Notes under the pieces: generated by a model | What the model saw: only the letters and a program-made list of their open reading frames with translations | Databases searched by the model: none | What the model was told of the DNA's origin: nothing | In this document: one piece after another, positions 43,877 to 54,400 of the stretch | Position numbering within the stretch: the first letter of the stretch is position 1 | Layout of the letters: each line of letters starts with the position of its first letter | Program-made: the position numbers and the translations under genes | Source of the DNA: Gammaproteobacteria bacterium | GTDB taxonomy: Bacteria; Pseudomonadota; Gammaproteobacteria; Steroidobacterales; Steroidobacteraceae | NCBI GenBank assembly: GCA_003164785.1 | Contig: PLUE01000025.1 | Span: 1 to 64,000, forward strand | Direction of reading: 5' to 3' | Length of the DNA: 64,000 nt

Positions 43877-46153
43877 TTAAATAAATTGCATCCCCATGGC
43901 CTCGGAAAAATTGAGCCTAGCCAAAGCGTCGGCGCACTTAGTGCAGCACATATTTTGAAAACCAATGCCGACATGGCGTTTATCAGCCCCATCAGTTTTT
44001 CTGCCTAAATCGATTGGATTATGCACAACTAATCTAATTGTGTGGACGCACTTCTGGTTCGCGGCAAGTTCGGCGCGCAGTATTATCCGTTCACCTGGCG
44101 CTACAGAACGGGAGAGTCGGATATCACCATCCACGGTTACAGATATATTTAACATATCAACGGAGCCACGAAGCACCAGGTAAACGTACCTAGCTTCCGA
44201 CGTAGCAACTCTAAATTTGAGCTCAGTCACACCCGGTGCAGACCAAGCGCCCCAATCCTCCAAGTGATGCCAGCCAACGCCCGCACGAAATGGCTGCGCG
44301 GAACACTCGAAATTTGCGCGAGCGGTCGCCAGCGTAAAATCGTAGATCCTACCGTCTATTACCGCAGAAGAAACAACATCAGCGGGACGCCGAGTTCCAC
44401 TTTGTGCAGCAAGCAGGATGTCCGCAGCAACGTCCGGCCACGTGCGTATATTTGCCCGCTCTCGACTGACTTGAGTTGCAGCATCTAAAAACTCTTCATC
44501 GTTAATCAACTGTTCAATCGTTGACTGCCATGCGAAAAAATCATTTGGATCGAGCAGGATATCTCCTGCTGAAGAGGCTTCAGAAATCGATGAGGTATTC
44601 GAGGCAACCGTAAGCTTTCCATAAGAAAGGCCCTCTGTAATAGGTAGGCCCCAGCCCTCATAAAAGCTCGGATAGACGGTAAATATGCAATTTCGATAGA
44701 GATCAGTTAATTCTTGATCGGAAAGATTGTCCAAAATGATGACGGATTTCTTGAGATTGGGATCTTGCGCTAGCAATGCTTGAGCGACGTCAAACATCCA
44801 ACCTTGTTTTCCAACCAAAACTAGCTTTGGTATCTTTCGCTTAGGCAACTTACTTGCCAGCGAACTCCACACACGTAAAAGTAGCGCGTGATTCTTGCGA
44901 GCCTCCAAAGTGCCAACGCAAATGACATAGCGCGACATATCGAGGTTATAACGTTCCACGATCCCCGTACGAGTGGCCTGCTCTGAATGTGGAAAAGCCG
45001 CATTTAGCCGAGCAATTGAAACTTCAGCACATTCGCCGGTTAACTTTATTGCCCAGTCGACCACATCGTTATGGCTAGACGAGGAGTTCACAATTATATG
45101 GTCCGCCACACTCATTGCGCCGCGAAACCAAAGACGAAACTCCTGCACTAAGCCGTCAGCGCAAAATTGAGGAGTAACTAATGGAATGGCATCGTGGATA
45201 AAGGGTATATAACGTACACCGTACTGAAGGCGCAGGCACTGTATCTTGTGTAAGTAATCCGGAATCCACCAAGAACTACCAAGGTTTATAATCGTGTCAG
45301 AGTTTGCGGGAATGTATACCCTGCCACCACCTATCATCGTTTCAAGTTCTTGCCGCCAGGCGTCTTTAGTAACCCCTTGCCGCGATGAAGTGTGAATCTG
45401 CTGGATCAGAATCTCATTTGGAATCATAGACCAACTATGGCGTTCAACATCAAAGTGCATAGTTAGCGCTTTTGCATCATGAAATTCCTTTGCTATCTTC
45501 TTGTCTATGATTGCCTTGAGAACCTCAATCTGAACTCGCTGAATCCCAGTTGGGTTTATGTTGTCGCGCCAAAATTGAATCAAATCGCTGATGTCGAAAA
45601 TGTATCTTGTTGTTTGCGATTGCTGAACGGCAGGTTCGGACTTATACGGCAACCAGTTCTTCTCGTCATGACGATACGCTGGCACGCGCCGTAGTGAAGT
45701 TCCCGAATCAGCCGCATTCGATGTGCCAGATGCCGATTCCCCGAATGCGACAACAGTTTCAAATCGACGATTACCAAGCTGATGAAACCAGTAGCTATCT
45801 TCTTTTACAAAATCTACTTGAAGCAGCGATGAACTAATGATGAGTTCGGTGTTCGGTAACCGCAGCGTAAACCCATACCAAACTTCTGGATCGAGAACTG
45901 GGTGCTGCAATATTGCGCGGTCCTCAAACAATATTTCCGGATTACCTTCACGTAGAATTCTGTATCCAACGTTCAAGGATCCAGGTTGATTACCACCCAC
46001 ATGAATTGGATCCTTTGTATGCACCCTTAATCTGCCAAATAGCAGGTAGCCGTTCGGATCCGCAAGCTGCGCAGTTGTGTTCTCAATCTCTATATCAACC
46101 TCAAAACCCAAGTCCGATCCGGTCGACAATTCATTCAGTTCAGTTATTGCCAT
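43877..46153 (-). CDS. GT4 glycosyltransferase with Wzt-like N-terminal and extra C-terminal domain
   Basis: 758 aa. Residues 1-145 resemble the C-terminal carbohydrate-binding domain of Wzt (FEVDIEIENTTAQL, GSLNVGYRIL, VDFVKEDSYWFHQLG). Residues about 185-570 form a GT4: YVICVGTLEARKNHALLLRV, LVLVGKQGWMFD and FTVYPSFYEGWGLPITEGLS with the family EX7E region. About 600-740 is a beta-rich module of unknown type. It lies 33 bp behind the pyruvyl transferase start, but upstream in transcription, so both form an operon. Presumably extends or caps a surface polysaccharide. Confidence 0.88.
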   Translation of the reverse strand: MAITELNELSTGSDLGFEVDIEIENTTAQLADPNGYLLFGRLRVHTKDPIHVGGNQPGSLNVGYRILREGNPEILFEDRAILQHPVLDPEVWYGFTLRLPNTELIISSSLLQVDFVKEDSYWFHQLGNRRFETVVAFGESASGTSNAADSGTSLRRVPAYRHDEKNWLPYKSEPAVQQSQTTRYIFDISDLIQFWRDNINPTGIQRVQIEVLKAIIDKKIAKEFHDAKALTMHFDVERHSWSMIPNEILIQQIHTSSRQGVTKDAWRQELETMIGGGRVYIPANSDTIINLGSSWWIPDYLHKIQCLRLQYGVRYIPFIHDAIPLVTPQFCADGLVQEFRLWFRGAMSVADHIIVNSSSSHNDVVDWAIKLTGECAEVSIARLNAAFPHSEQATRTGIVERYNLDMSRYVICVGTLEARKNHALLLRVWSSLASKLPKRKIPKLVLVGKQGWMFDVAQALLAQDPNLKKSVIILDNLSDQELTDLYRNCIFTVYPSFYEGWGLPITEGLSYGKLTVASNTSSISEASSAGDILLDPNDFFAWQSTIEQLINDEEFLDAATQVSRERANIRTWPDVAADILLAAQSGTRRPADVVSSAVIDGRIYDFTLATARANFECSAQPFRAGVGWHHLEDWGAWSAPGVTELKFRVATSEARYVYLVLRGSVDMLNISVTVDGDIRLSRSVAPGERIILRAELAANQKCVHTIRLVVHNPIDLGRKTDGADKRHVGIGFQNMCCTKCADALARLNFSEAMGMQFI

Positions 46154-47474
46154 TGGGATCCCATATTTCGATGCTTAGATATCAAGAGCAACCCGGTCTT
46201 CAGTATACAAAAGAAATTTTTGATCTAAAGCTAATAAAAAAAATGACTCCTAGCAGATTAGTTGCGGGTTCAACCGAGCAATCGCAGCAGTTCCGGTTTC
46301 CGGCCGCTATGATTTAAGGTTAGCCAGGCAGTGCGCACCGGTTGAGCCTTAGCCTAACGCGAGATCAGGGGGTAATGTAAAGACTTTGTTACTGCGAGAC
46401 CAGCATTGTTACATTCTGAGGCCCCAGGGGCGGCGCCAATTCTGAGGAAGCAATTTGTTTCGGATCGAAACTAAAATGAAGTTTCTTTGTTTTGAATCAA
46501 CACCAGCGGTTAATCATTTACTTGGCTGCGAAGATCTGTTTACCCGCATAAGAAACACGTAGCGCTACCCATCGCGGGTGCCATTTGCTCCCAGAGAAGC
46601 GTACTAGAAAGGGGACGTCCGAGCGGGCCGCACAGACTCGGCGAGAATTCCGCTCGGTAGCCGAGGGACCCTACCCATCAGGGGATGCCCTGTTCAACAG
46701 TCCAAGACCTATATGCCGAAAGGAAGCATTGCGGTTTCGAAAAACGCTGTGAAGGAAGGACTTGGGCGCGGATTTACTCTCACTCGGCAGTCGGAGCGCT
46801 TATTCATGAAATTCAGGGTCGTGAACCCGGCCCATGGGACTTTGTCAAGAAACCAAGGAAAAGCTAATGAGTGTCAGTCAAATGCCATGCTCAGACGGGT
46901 TAGTTTTCTTCTCCGCTGCTTCGCTACCCGGCCGGTTTTTGACCAGCCCCCTTTGTCGGCCAAATTCTGGCGTGCAAGGCCTCGACCGATCGCCGGACTG
47001 TTGCCGCCACTTCCATTTCCTTTCCAACCCACTGAGACGGCGCCAAGCTGTAGACTTGCTCAACTTCCCTGTGTGTGCATGGCTCGTTTGATAGCCTGGC
47101 TGCGATCGAAGGATTATCATTGGCAACATATAACAATTGCCGCCAAAAGGCGATTCCTATTACCTGTGGGCAGCAGGGGGGGGGCAAGATCATAGTGACG
47201 CTACGGAGATCGCCCTCTTACGTTCCGTTTACCCCCGGGCGGACCGCTTGAGTCTAGATGGGTCCTTAATAGCCGAGAGCTTTAACCAAACTTCACCTAT
47301 TGCTCATTGCCAGGCGTTTCCCGTCGACACGCGGGAGTCGGCGGATAGTTGAAAAACCAGAACCAACTCATCGCAGTTTCGGTACGCTAGGCACTCGATC
47401 CGGTTGACCGATCTCTTGAAAAGGGTCGGAGATCGGGAAACTCGTGGGGGAATGCCGTCGCTTGGCTCCAAATC
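46154..47474. other. 1.3-kb gap without a convincing gene
   Basis: The left 400 bp are AT-rich and should hold the promoter of the GT4-pyruvyl transferase operon. Frames at 46713-47195 (plus) and 46924-47193 (minus) overlap each other, have no recognisable domain and lack good ribosome sites. Nothing resembling a tRNA, riboswitch or IS end was found. An unannotated small RNA or a decayed gene is possible. Confidence 0.4.
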
Positions 47475-49244
47475 ATGTCGAACTTACACGCAACTTTCGC
47501 CCGGGCTGACTCGATGCCCGAAGCGGTAAGGCTCGTCATATGGGACCTGGACGAGACATTCTGGCGTGGAACCCAGTCAGAAGGCACAATTACCCACGTT
47601 GCCGCGACTCATTCCATCGTTAAGGATTTGGCACACCGCGGCATTATGAGCTCGATCTGCTCCAAGAACGACTTTGATTCTGTTAAGTCGGTACTGTCGG
47701 AACAAGGCATTTGGGACTATTTCATATTCCCGAGCATCAATTGGGATTCCAAAGGACCCAGAATTCGGGCATTGATTGATTCTACCGGCCTACGACCTGC
47801 CAACGTGTTGTTCATCGACGACAACCCTTCGAATTTGGAGGAGGCCAGGCATTTCAGCCCGGATATCCAGGTGGCTGGAATCGAGATCATTCCCAAAGCC
47901 CTCGCCGACCCGTTATTCGCCGGCAAACCTGATCCGGATCTGACCCGCCTCAAACAATACAAGACATTAGAAAAGCGTAAGGCCGATGAGGCAGCAGCGC
48001 CGGAGGGGGTCGAAGCCTTTCTTCGCCAGAGCAACATCCGCGTCGAGATCATCTATGATTTTCACGACCACCTCGATCGGATCACCGACCTCATCAATCG
48101 CACCAACCAACTCAATTTTACGAAACGCAGGCTTCCTGACGATCCAAAGGCCGCTGGCGCTGAACTGTCTTCTCTCCTCGCCTCGCATGAAATCCAGGCA
48201 GGTCTGCTGCACGTGGTTGACCGCTACGGAGATCATGGACTGGCCGGGTTCTACATGGTGCGGAACGACAGCGAGCTTCTCCATTTCTGCTTCTCCTGCC
48301 GCATTTTGGGCATGGGCGTCGAAACGTGGCTCTACCGCAGGCTAGGCCGTCCTAGGCTGAAAATCATGCCGGAGGTGCTCTCCGACCCCATCAAAGATCC
48401 ACGCGAGATCGACTGGATCACGCTCACCGATCTGGCTCAATCGTCGGTAGGCGCCGCGAACGCTGGCCATCAATTCGACTGGGTCTCTGCCCGCGGCGGC
48501 TGCGATCTCCAGGCGCTTTCGCATTATTTCAAGGTCACCAGCCCCGAGGTCATCGGCGAGTTCAACGTGGGCCGCGGCGGTTTCGACGCCCGGGTCGATC
48601 ATTCCATGTTTCTGCGCTATGCCCTGGAGGGCCTGAGCCCCGAAGCCATCCAAGAAAGCGCCAAGCTCGGCTACCGCCCCGAGGACTTCAAAACCTCGCT
48701 AACCCATCGCCATGAAGGCAGGGGCCTCATCATCCTGAGTTTCTGGGCCGACGTGTCCTATGCACTCTATCGCCATCGCCGTTTGAATTTCATGGTGCCC
48801 TTCGCCCTCTCGGGACGCGCCAATCATGCCTTGGATGTGCGTGCCGCCACGGCTGACGAACTGCCGGACAACCTCAAGAACGGCTGGATGGCCGCGGCCT
48901 TGTCGACGCTGCAAAGCGACTACGATTTCGTCGGGATCATCGATGAGGCAACATTCAAGGGCAATCTGACCGCCATCCTCGCGGCGATGCCGGGGGAATC
49001 TCCCGTGGTCGTCCTGCAAGGCAACACGAGACTTCGGGACCTCCAGCGAGGCGTCACGCACACATCGACCGACAATGTACGCTTTAATGGGTGGATCGCT
49101 GAAACGGCCGCAGCCCATCCGCGCGTGGCCGTCGTCAACATTCGCGACGTCATATCGTCCGAGGATGAGGTGTCCGACTGGTCGCATTTTGATCGAATCG
49201 TTTACTACCGGCTTTTCACGCGGATTTCGTCGTTGGTGGCGTAA
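47475..49244 (+). CDS. FkbH-like HAD-IIIC family protein
   Basis: 589 aa. The HAD motif VIWDLDETFWRGT (D24, D26) is followed by SSICSKNDFDSVKSVLSEQG and VLFIDDNPSNLEEA, as in FkbH proteins, which load glyceryl-type units from glycolytic intermediates onto carriers. The middle part (INRTNQLNFTKRRL and YGDHGLAGFYMV) is the acyltransferase-like FkbH half. The C-terminal 200 residues look like an SGNH-type region. A second FkbH unit is built into the giant protein at 51443-55378. Its 3' end overlaps that of the GT4 gene by 29 bp. Confidence 0.88.
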   Translation: MSNLHATFARADSMPEAVRLVIWDLDETFWRGTQSEGTITHVAATHSIVKDLAHRGIMSSICSKNDFDSVKSVLSEQGIWDYFIFPSINWDSKGPRIRALIDSTGLRPANVLFIDDNPSNLEEARHFSPDIQVAGIEIIPKALADPLFAGKPDPDLTRLKQYKTLEKRKADEAAAPEGVEAFLRQSNIRVEIIYDFHDHLDRITDLINRTNQLNFTKRRLPDDPKAAGAELSSLLASHEIQAGLLHVVDRYGDHGLAGFYMVRNDSELLHFCFSCRILGMGVETWLYRRLGRPRLKIMPEVLSDPIKDPREIDWITLTDLAQSSVGAANAGHQFDWVSARGGCDLQALSHYFKVTSPEVIGEFNVGRGGFDARVDHSMFLRYALEGLSPEAIQESAKLGYRPEDFKTSLTHRHEGRGLIILSFWADVSYALYRHRRLNFMVPFALSGRANHALDVRAATADELPDNLKNGWMAAALSTLQSDYDFVGIIDEATFKGNLTAILAAMPGESPVVVLQGNTRLRDLQRGVTHTSTDNVRFNGWIAETAAAHPRVAVVNIRDVISSEDEVSDWSHFDRIVYYRLFTRISSLVA

Positions 49245-50364
49245 CTGCGGAAATCGATCGGCGCACGTCGACGCCCTTCCCCATCACCCACTCCACCACC
49301 GGCAGCGCCATGCGCCGCCACCCGAATTGGGCGCTCTGAGCGATCGCCTTGGCCTCGAGCGCCGATCGCTTCTGCCGACCTTGAATCTCGGCAAAGGCCG
49401 CCGCGAACTCCACCACCGACAGCGGATCGAAGAACACACCGGCCTCGCCGATCACCTCGGGAAAACTGGATGTACGGGCCGCGAGGACGGGCTTCCCGAG
49501 GCTCATGGCCTCCAACGCCGGGATGCCGAACCCCTCGTAGAGGGAGGGATAGATCAGGAATTCGGCGTGTTTCAGCAGCCGGTACTTCGTGAATTCCGAG
49601 ACGTATCCCGTAAAAGCTACCCGCTCGCGCTGCAGCGGTGCCAGTTTGGCCAGGAACTCGTCCATCAGCCAGCCTTTACGCCCGATCACCACGAACTTGA
49701 GCTCCGAGCGGGCCACTTCCTTGACTGTCAGTGCATTGAGCAGCAGCGCCAGGTTCTTGCGCGGTTCGATCGTGCCCACCACCACCGCATAGCGCCCCAG
49801 CCGCAGGGCTGGCAGGTTCCTCTCGAACGCCGGAAACTCCTCCGGCCAGTCGACGTATTGATATAGCACCCGGGTCTTCGCCGACACCGACGGAAACGCC
49901 GTAATCACGGCTGCCTGCGTCGCCTCCGAGGCGCAGAACACGACCTCATCCGAGTCGAGCTCCGCCCGAAGCGGTTCGATGTGATGGACAACGTTCGCCT
50001 CCGAATGATTCTCCGGCATGAACAACGTGCTCATGTCGTGCACGGTGCTGGCCTCGTGTAGCGTCGCGCCACACGACTTCTTGACCGATGGAAACAGCAA
50101 ATGCGAGTGTCGGCTGATCTTGGTGCCGGATCCCGTTGTCGCCCGGTTCAATGCATCGCGCAGCGCGGCACCGGATGCGGTTTGAATTGCCGCCAAAACA
50201 TCGCTGGAAGGGATGCGGACCTGGTCGATCGAAAATTGGACGTCCAGCCGCCCATCCCGCAGCAAGGCCTGGGCGAGACGCCGAGTGAACACCGGGATTC
50301 CGGTCCATTGGTCGTCGAGCAGAGGACCCACGTCGAGGATGAGGTGAGGCTTTTTCAACGCCAT
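49216..50364 (-). CDS. GT4 glycosyltransferase
   Basis: 382 aa. GRYAVVVGTIEPRKNLALLL, LKFVVIGRKGWLMDEFLAKL and FLIYPSLYEGFGIPALEAMS (EX7E) are the usual GT4 landmarks; the N-terminal half begins LILDVGPLLDDQWTGIPVFT. A retaining transferase of the cytoplasm. It is last in the five-gene operon and overlaps the upstream gene by 10 bp. It converges with the FkbH-like gene. Confidence 0.92.
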   Translation of the reverse strand: MALKKPHLILDVGPLLDDQWTGIPVFTRRLAQALLRDGRLDVQFSIDQVRIPSSDVLAAIQTASGAALRDALNRATTGSGTKISRHSHLLFPSVKKSCGATLHEASTVHDMSTLFMPENHSEANVVHHIEPLRAELDSDEVVFCASEATQAAVITAFPSVSAKTRVLYQYVDWPEEFPAFERNLPALRLGRYAVVVGTIEPRKNLALLLNALTVKEVARSELKFVVIGRKGWLMDEFLAKLAPLQRERVAFTGYVSEFTKYRLLKHAEFLIYPSLYEGFGIPALEAMSLGKPVLAARTSSFPEVIGEAGVFFDPLSVVEFAAAFAEIQGRQKRSALEAKAIAQSAQFGWRRMALPVVEWVMGKGVDVRRSISAVTPPTTKSA

Positions 50365-51443
50365 TGACGAGTGCCAGCTGGGGTATGTTCCGACCGGGAC
50401 TGGCTGCGTCCAAGAGCGGAGTTCAGCAATTCGCTAACCCGCCGGCGCTCTGAAACCGAAGCCATTGAGCCGACGATTTGCAGCATGTGAAACCCGGCAT
50501 AGTACCCGGCGGGATGGTGCCAGAACTCGAGGGACGAGTGGACCAGCAGATCGCGCGCCGCCGCCAACGCCGTCAGCGCCTGCGCGGTTGGGTCCTCGGT
50601 GACGAACAGCACCGATGATTGCGGCACACGCGGATGATCGAGATCGGGCGCGCGCACCGCCCGAAGTGCCGCTTCCAGCCGCTGCTCGATCCTCGCCGAC
50701 GGGTTGAGCCGGGGCAATCGGAGCACCACGCTGCGGGCCGGGTCCGCATAGGATCGGCGAATGGCCTGCGCGATCTTCTTCGCGAAGGGCTTGTCATGTG
50801 CGGCCGCTTCCGTCATGGGCACATAGGTGAGATGCGAAAACCGGCCCGATTTCGCCTTGAAACTGACTTCGGTCTGCAAGATATTTTGGACACTGGCCTC
50901 GAGAGAAGGATCGTCTACGTGGGCATAGAACTTGAAGGAACTCGAGGGCTTGGCTTTGGCGGTACCCTGCAGCAGCACGGTCGGTGGTACGACGGTATCC
51001 CGTCCGACGCGAAACCCAAAGCTGGTGTTCAACTGGGAGTGGAAGCCGGCCAGAAGCTCCGGGGCGCAGCGGCTGAGTCGCGCGAAGGCCGCCGCATTGT
51101 CGACGCTGCCGAGCCGGTACAGGAACAGATGGTTGCGCATCGTGGGTATCGGCCGCACGGCGGTGCCGTCACTGATACACAAATGATCTTCGATGCCGGG
51201 TGCCCTGCTCCGTAGCCAGTCGAGCGACACGCCATGGGTGAACATCTCCGGGCGGGCCACGACGAGCAACCGTACCTTGTTCCGCGTGCAGGCCTGTTGC
51301 GTCAGGCTCAACGCCGACCGGAGTTCGTGCGACATCGGCAGTTCGCGCAGGTCGGCCGGCCTGAACAGCGACCCGGACGGCACGGACTGGGCCAATTCCC
51401 GGGCAGGTAGCGAGACTAGGAGCCCTGGACCTCGAAACGGCAT
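50355..51443 (-). CDS. Unrecognised protein in the glycan operon
   Basis: 362 aa from the ATG at 51443, which shares one base with the stop of the giant upstream gene. No family recognised. A Rossmann-like KVRLLVVARPEMFTHGVSLD stretch, a central KPSSSFKFYAHVDDPSL, and RSVVLRLPRLNPSARIEQRL suggest a soluble alpha/beta protein; GAGFH-type aromatic residues near the C-terminus (WHHPAGYYAGFHMLQIVGSM) are notable. Its place between giant transferases and a GT4, with overlaps on both sides, implies a role in the same pathway. Confidence 0.8.
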   Translation of the reverse strand: MPFRGPGLLVSLPARELAQSVPSGSLFRPADLRELPMSHELRSALSLTQQACTRNKVRLLVVARPEMFTHGVSLDWLRSRAPGIEDHLCISDGTAVRPIPTMRNHLFLYRLGSVDNAAAFARLSRCAPELLAGFHSQLNTSFGFRVGRDTVVPPTVLLQGTAKAKPSSSFKFYAHVDDPSLEASVQNILQTEVSFKAKSGRFSHLTYVPMTEAAAHDKPFAKKIAQAIRRSYADPARSVVLRLPRLNPSARIEQRLEAALRAVRAPDLDHPRVPQSSVLFVTEDPTAQALTALAAARDLLVHSSLEFWHHPAGYYAGFHMLQIVGSMASVSERRRVSELLNSALGRSQSRSEHTPAGTRQWR

Positions 51444-54400
51444 CAGCACACCCCAGAGCGATTGGGATGGCGTCGATCGATGTCGCCCGAGCCTGCGGTG
51501 TCGAGGGCATTCTCGGCAGCCTCCAGGGAGAAAATCGCCACTTGAAAAGGCGGAAATTCGGCATCTTCCTTGAGACACTCCTCGAGAAACGCTCTGGCCT
51601 CGCTCAACCGGCCGAAACGGATGAGGAGCCGCGCGACGTGGGCCAACACATGCGGGTTGGTGTCACCGTGATCCAAGGAATCCCGTAGAACAGCATAAGC
51701 GTCGTGCGGACGACCCAGGCTTTCGAGAGCGTTCGCCCAGCGGTGGCGATGATGAAAAATCGTGGGTTCGACCCGCGCCGCCGACTCAAAGACGCTTGCC
51801 GCTTTCTCGAACTCGCCCGATTCGACCAGCCGCAAGCCGATCTGGTGTAATACGGGCCCGGACAAAGTCAACCATTCCAGCTCCATGGCCTTGGCGGCAA
51901 AGCGGCGCGCGTCTTCGAGCTTCCCCTGCGCCATCAGAAACACGGCAGTGCGAGCTAGAACCTCTGCTGATTGGGTGGCCGCGAGTGCCGCGTTCAAGTC
52001 GGAGGAATCGTGAACTGCCCAAGCGGAGTTTTCGGCGTCGGTCGCATTGCTTGCCTTGTCCAATCTCGAATTGATGAATTCGAACAGGCGGTAGTACACC
52101 ATGCGATCGAAGTGATAAGGCGAATGGACCTCCGCCTCTGACCGGACATGATCGCGAATATTCAGCAGCTGGACGTTTGGGTACGCTGGAATGATTTCCG
52201 ATATCCAGCGGTTCTGTTGGCGCGTGAGGTTCATGATTTGACCCTGGCCGCTCGAATCGACGAAATATTCATTCGCGCCGACGATGAAGATCTGGATTTC
52301 CGGGTTCGCCGACGCGCAGATCAGGCGCAGCGTCTCCTTGAAATCCACCTCGCCGATAAAGCCTATGTAATCGTAGTCGGACTTCAAGACAGTGAGGGCG
52401 TCCAGTATCTGCGCGCCCACACCGCTGGTGCGAAGTGCGTCGGGATCTGCTTCTCGTGCATCGCTGCTATGATAGCCGGTCAACGAAAACGGCACGGAAA
52501 ATCCGTGTTCCCGGTGCCGATACAGCACATAGGCGGCATCGGACCAGAAACTGAGAATCCAAATCTCGGGTGATCGATGAGGATCAGTGGCCGCACTGGC
52601 GAAGTCACCCTCGCGATAACCGAGACGTGCGGCGGCAATCATCGCCTCTGCGCTCAAGCCATCGCTGAATGCAGTCCGCAAGAAGGTCGAGTGGTCGACC
52701 CGGCCGTCCATGCCAAAGCGATTGTCATTGAACTCGCCCACGACCTCCGCGGCAATCGACCCGAAGTAATGCGCAACGGGCATGAGGTCGCATCCCCCAC
52801 GCGCCACCACGCGCTCGATCCGCGGAACCGATTCCTTATCGTCTGTTCCACTGACGTTTTCGATCTGGATCCAATCAATGGAAGCCCCTTCTGCCTTCAC
52901 ATCGGCGAGCACGTCCCCTTGGATCTCCAGCCGAGGACAACCAAGCCGATTGTAGAGCCAAGTCTCGACGTGCAATCCTAGGATTCGGCAGGAAAATGCA
53001 AAATGGATCAATCGTCCGTCATTGTGCAGCACGTAGATGCCGCACCATCCATGGTCCCCGTACTTGTCCCGGACACCGACGAGGGCAACCCGCACTTCAT
53101 GACTGGCGATCAAATGCCTCAATGCGTCCCGAGCCTCGGTGGGATTCTCCGGTAGTCGAACTTTGGTGAAATTGAGCTGGTTGGTGCGGTTGATGAGTTC
53201 CACGGCTCGATCTAGATGATCGATGACCTCGAAATCGAATCGAACTCGTATGTCACTGGCCCGCAGGAAATCGGCGACGTCGCCGCTTGCTGCCGCTTCG
53301 TCGGCTTTTCGTCTCTCGAGCTTCTTGTACTGCTCGAGCCTCTCCAGGGCCGGGTCGTCCTTTCCCTGGAAACGCGAATCCGCCAACATCATGGGAATCA
53401 GTTCCGGCGATTCGATCTGGATGCCAGGAACGCTGTGAAGCGCCTCTTGCAGATTGATCGGATTGTCGTCGATGAATAGAACGGTTGCCGGCCGCAGTTG
53501 TATGGCCTCGATGAGTGCGGCAATTCGTGAGCCCTTGGGCTCCCACGTGATGCTCGGCAGCACAAAATATTCCCACACCCCTGCGTTCTGAAGGATCTCT
53601 CGCACAGCTTCCAAATCGTTCTTCGAGCAGATCGAACTCACGATCCCGCGGCGGGCAAGTTCCTTGATCACTTCAATGGCTTGAGGCCACAGGGTGATAC
53701 CGCCTTCGGTGAGAGTCCCGCGCCAGAAGGTCTCATCGAGGTCCCAAATCACCAGGCGAACTGGCTCAGCTTTCGGAATCTCGTGAAGCGGACCCGTTGT
53801 CGGGAGCGCACCGCCCCGCTCTGCTGTCGGCGCTGACGGGATCTCCGTCAGCTGCAGTAAATTCTGTGGAAAGGTTCGGATCAGATCCAACTGCTCTTTG
53901 GACGCGGTCCATTGGCGGCGGGGAATGTAGCGGTCGTGCGTGTCGTCTATCAGGATCGTGCGCACCCCTTGGGCTCGGAGCACTTCATCGACTCGGGATT
54001 GCGGAAACCCGTCCACGTCGTGCGCGCTCGACAGTCGCCTGAATCCGAAGTAGGTCACACATGAGGTCGACAGCATGGCGATGGCCTCGCAGAACGTGCC
54101 GTAGGACTGCACGATATGGCTGGCTCCCAATAGGAACCTAAGATCGGTCAACCAGTCGGCGGACTGGGTCTGGCACGCGATCCCCCGCGCGGCCATTTCT
54201 CGCTCCACGCAGTCCATGGCAGGGTTCGATCGATCTTCGAACACCAGGCACACTCGATCGACGCCTAGATGTCGCTGCGCATACTCGAGCGCCGCGATGT
54301 AATAGCTCGCCGGCGGCTGCACATACCAGGCATGGATGTGGCCATCTTCCCTCGGAGTGAAGATATCACCGCCTCGGAAGTGCATCGCGAGGACGTTCGA

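Noticed and set aside
46713..47195. 160-codon frame in the 1.3-kb gap
   Set aside because: Overlaps competing frames on both strands, has no family resemblance and a Pro/Arg-rich shadow-like composition.
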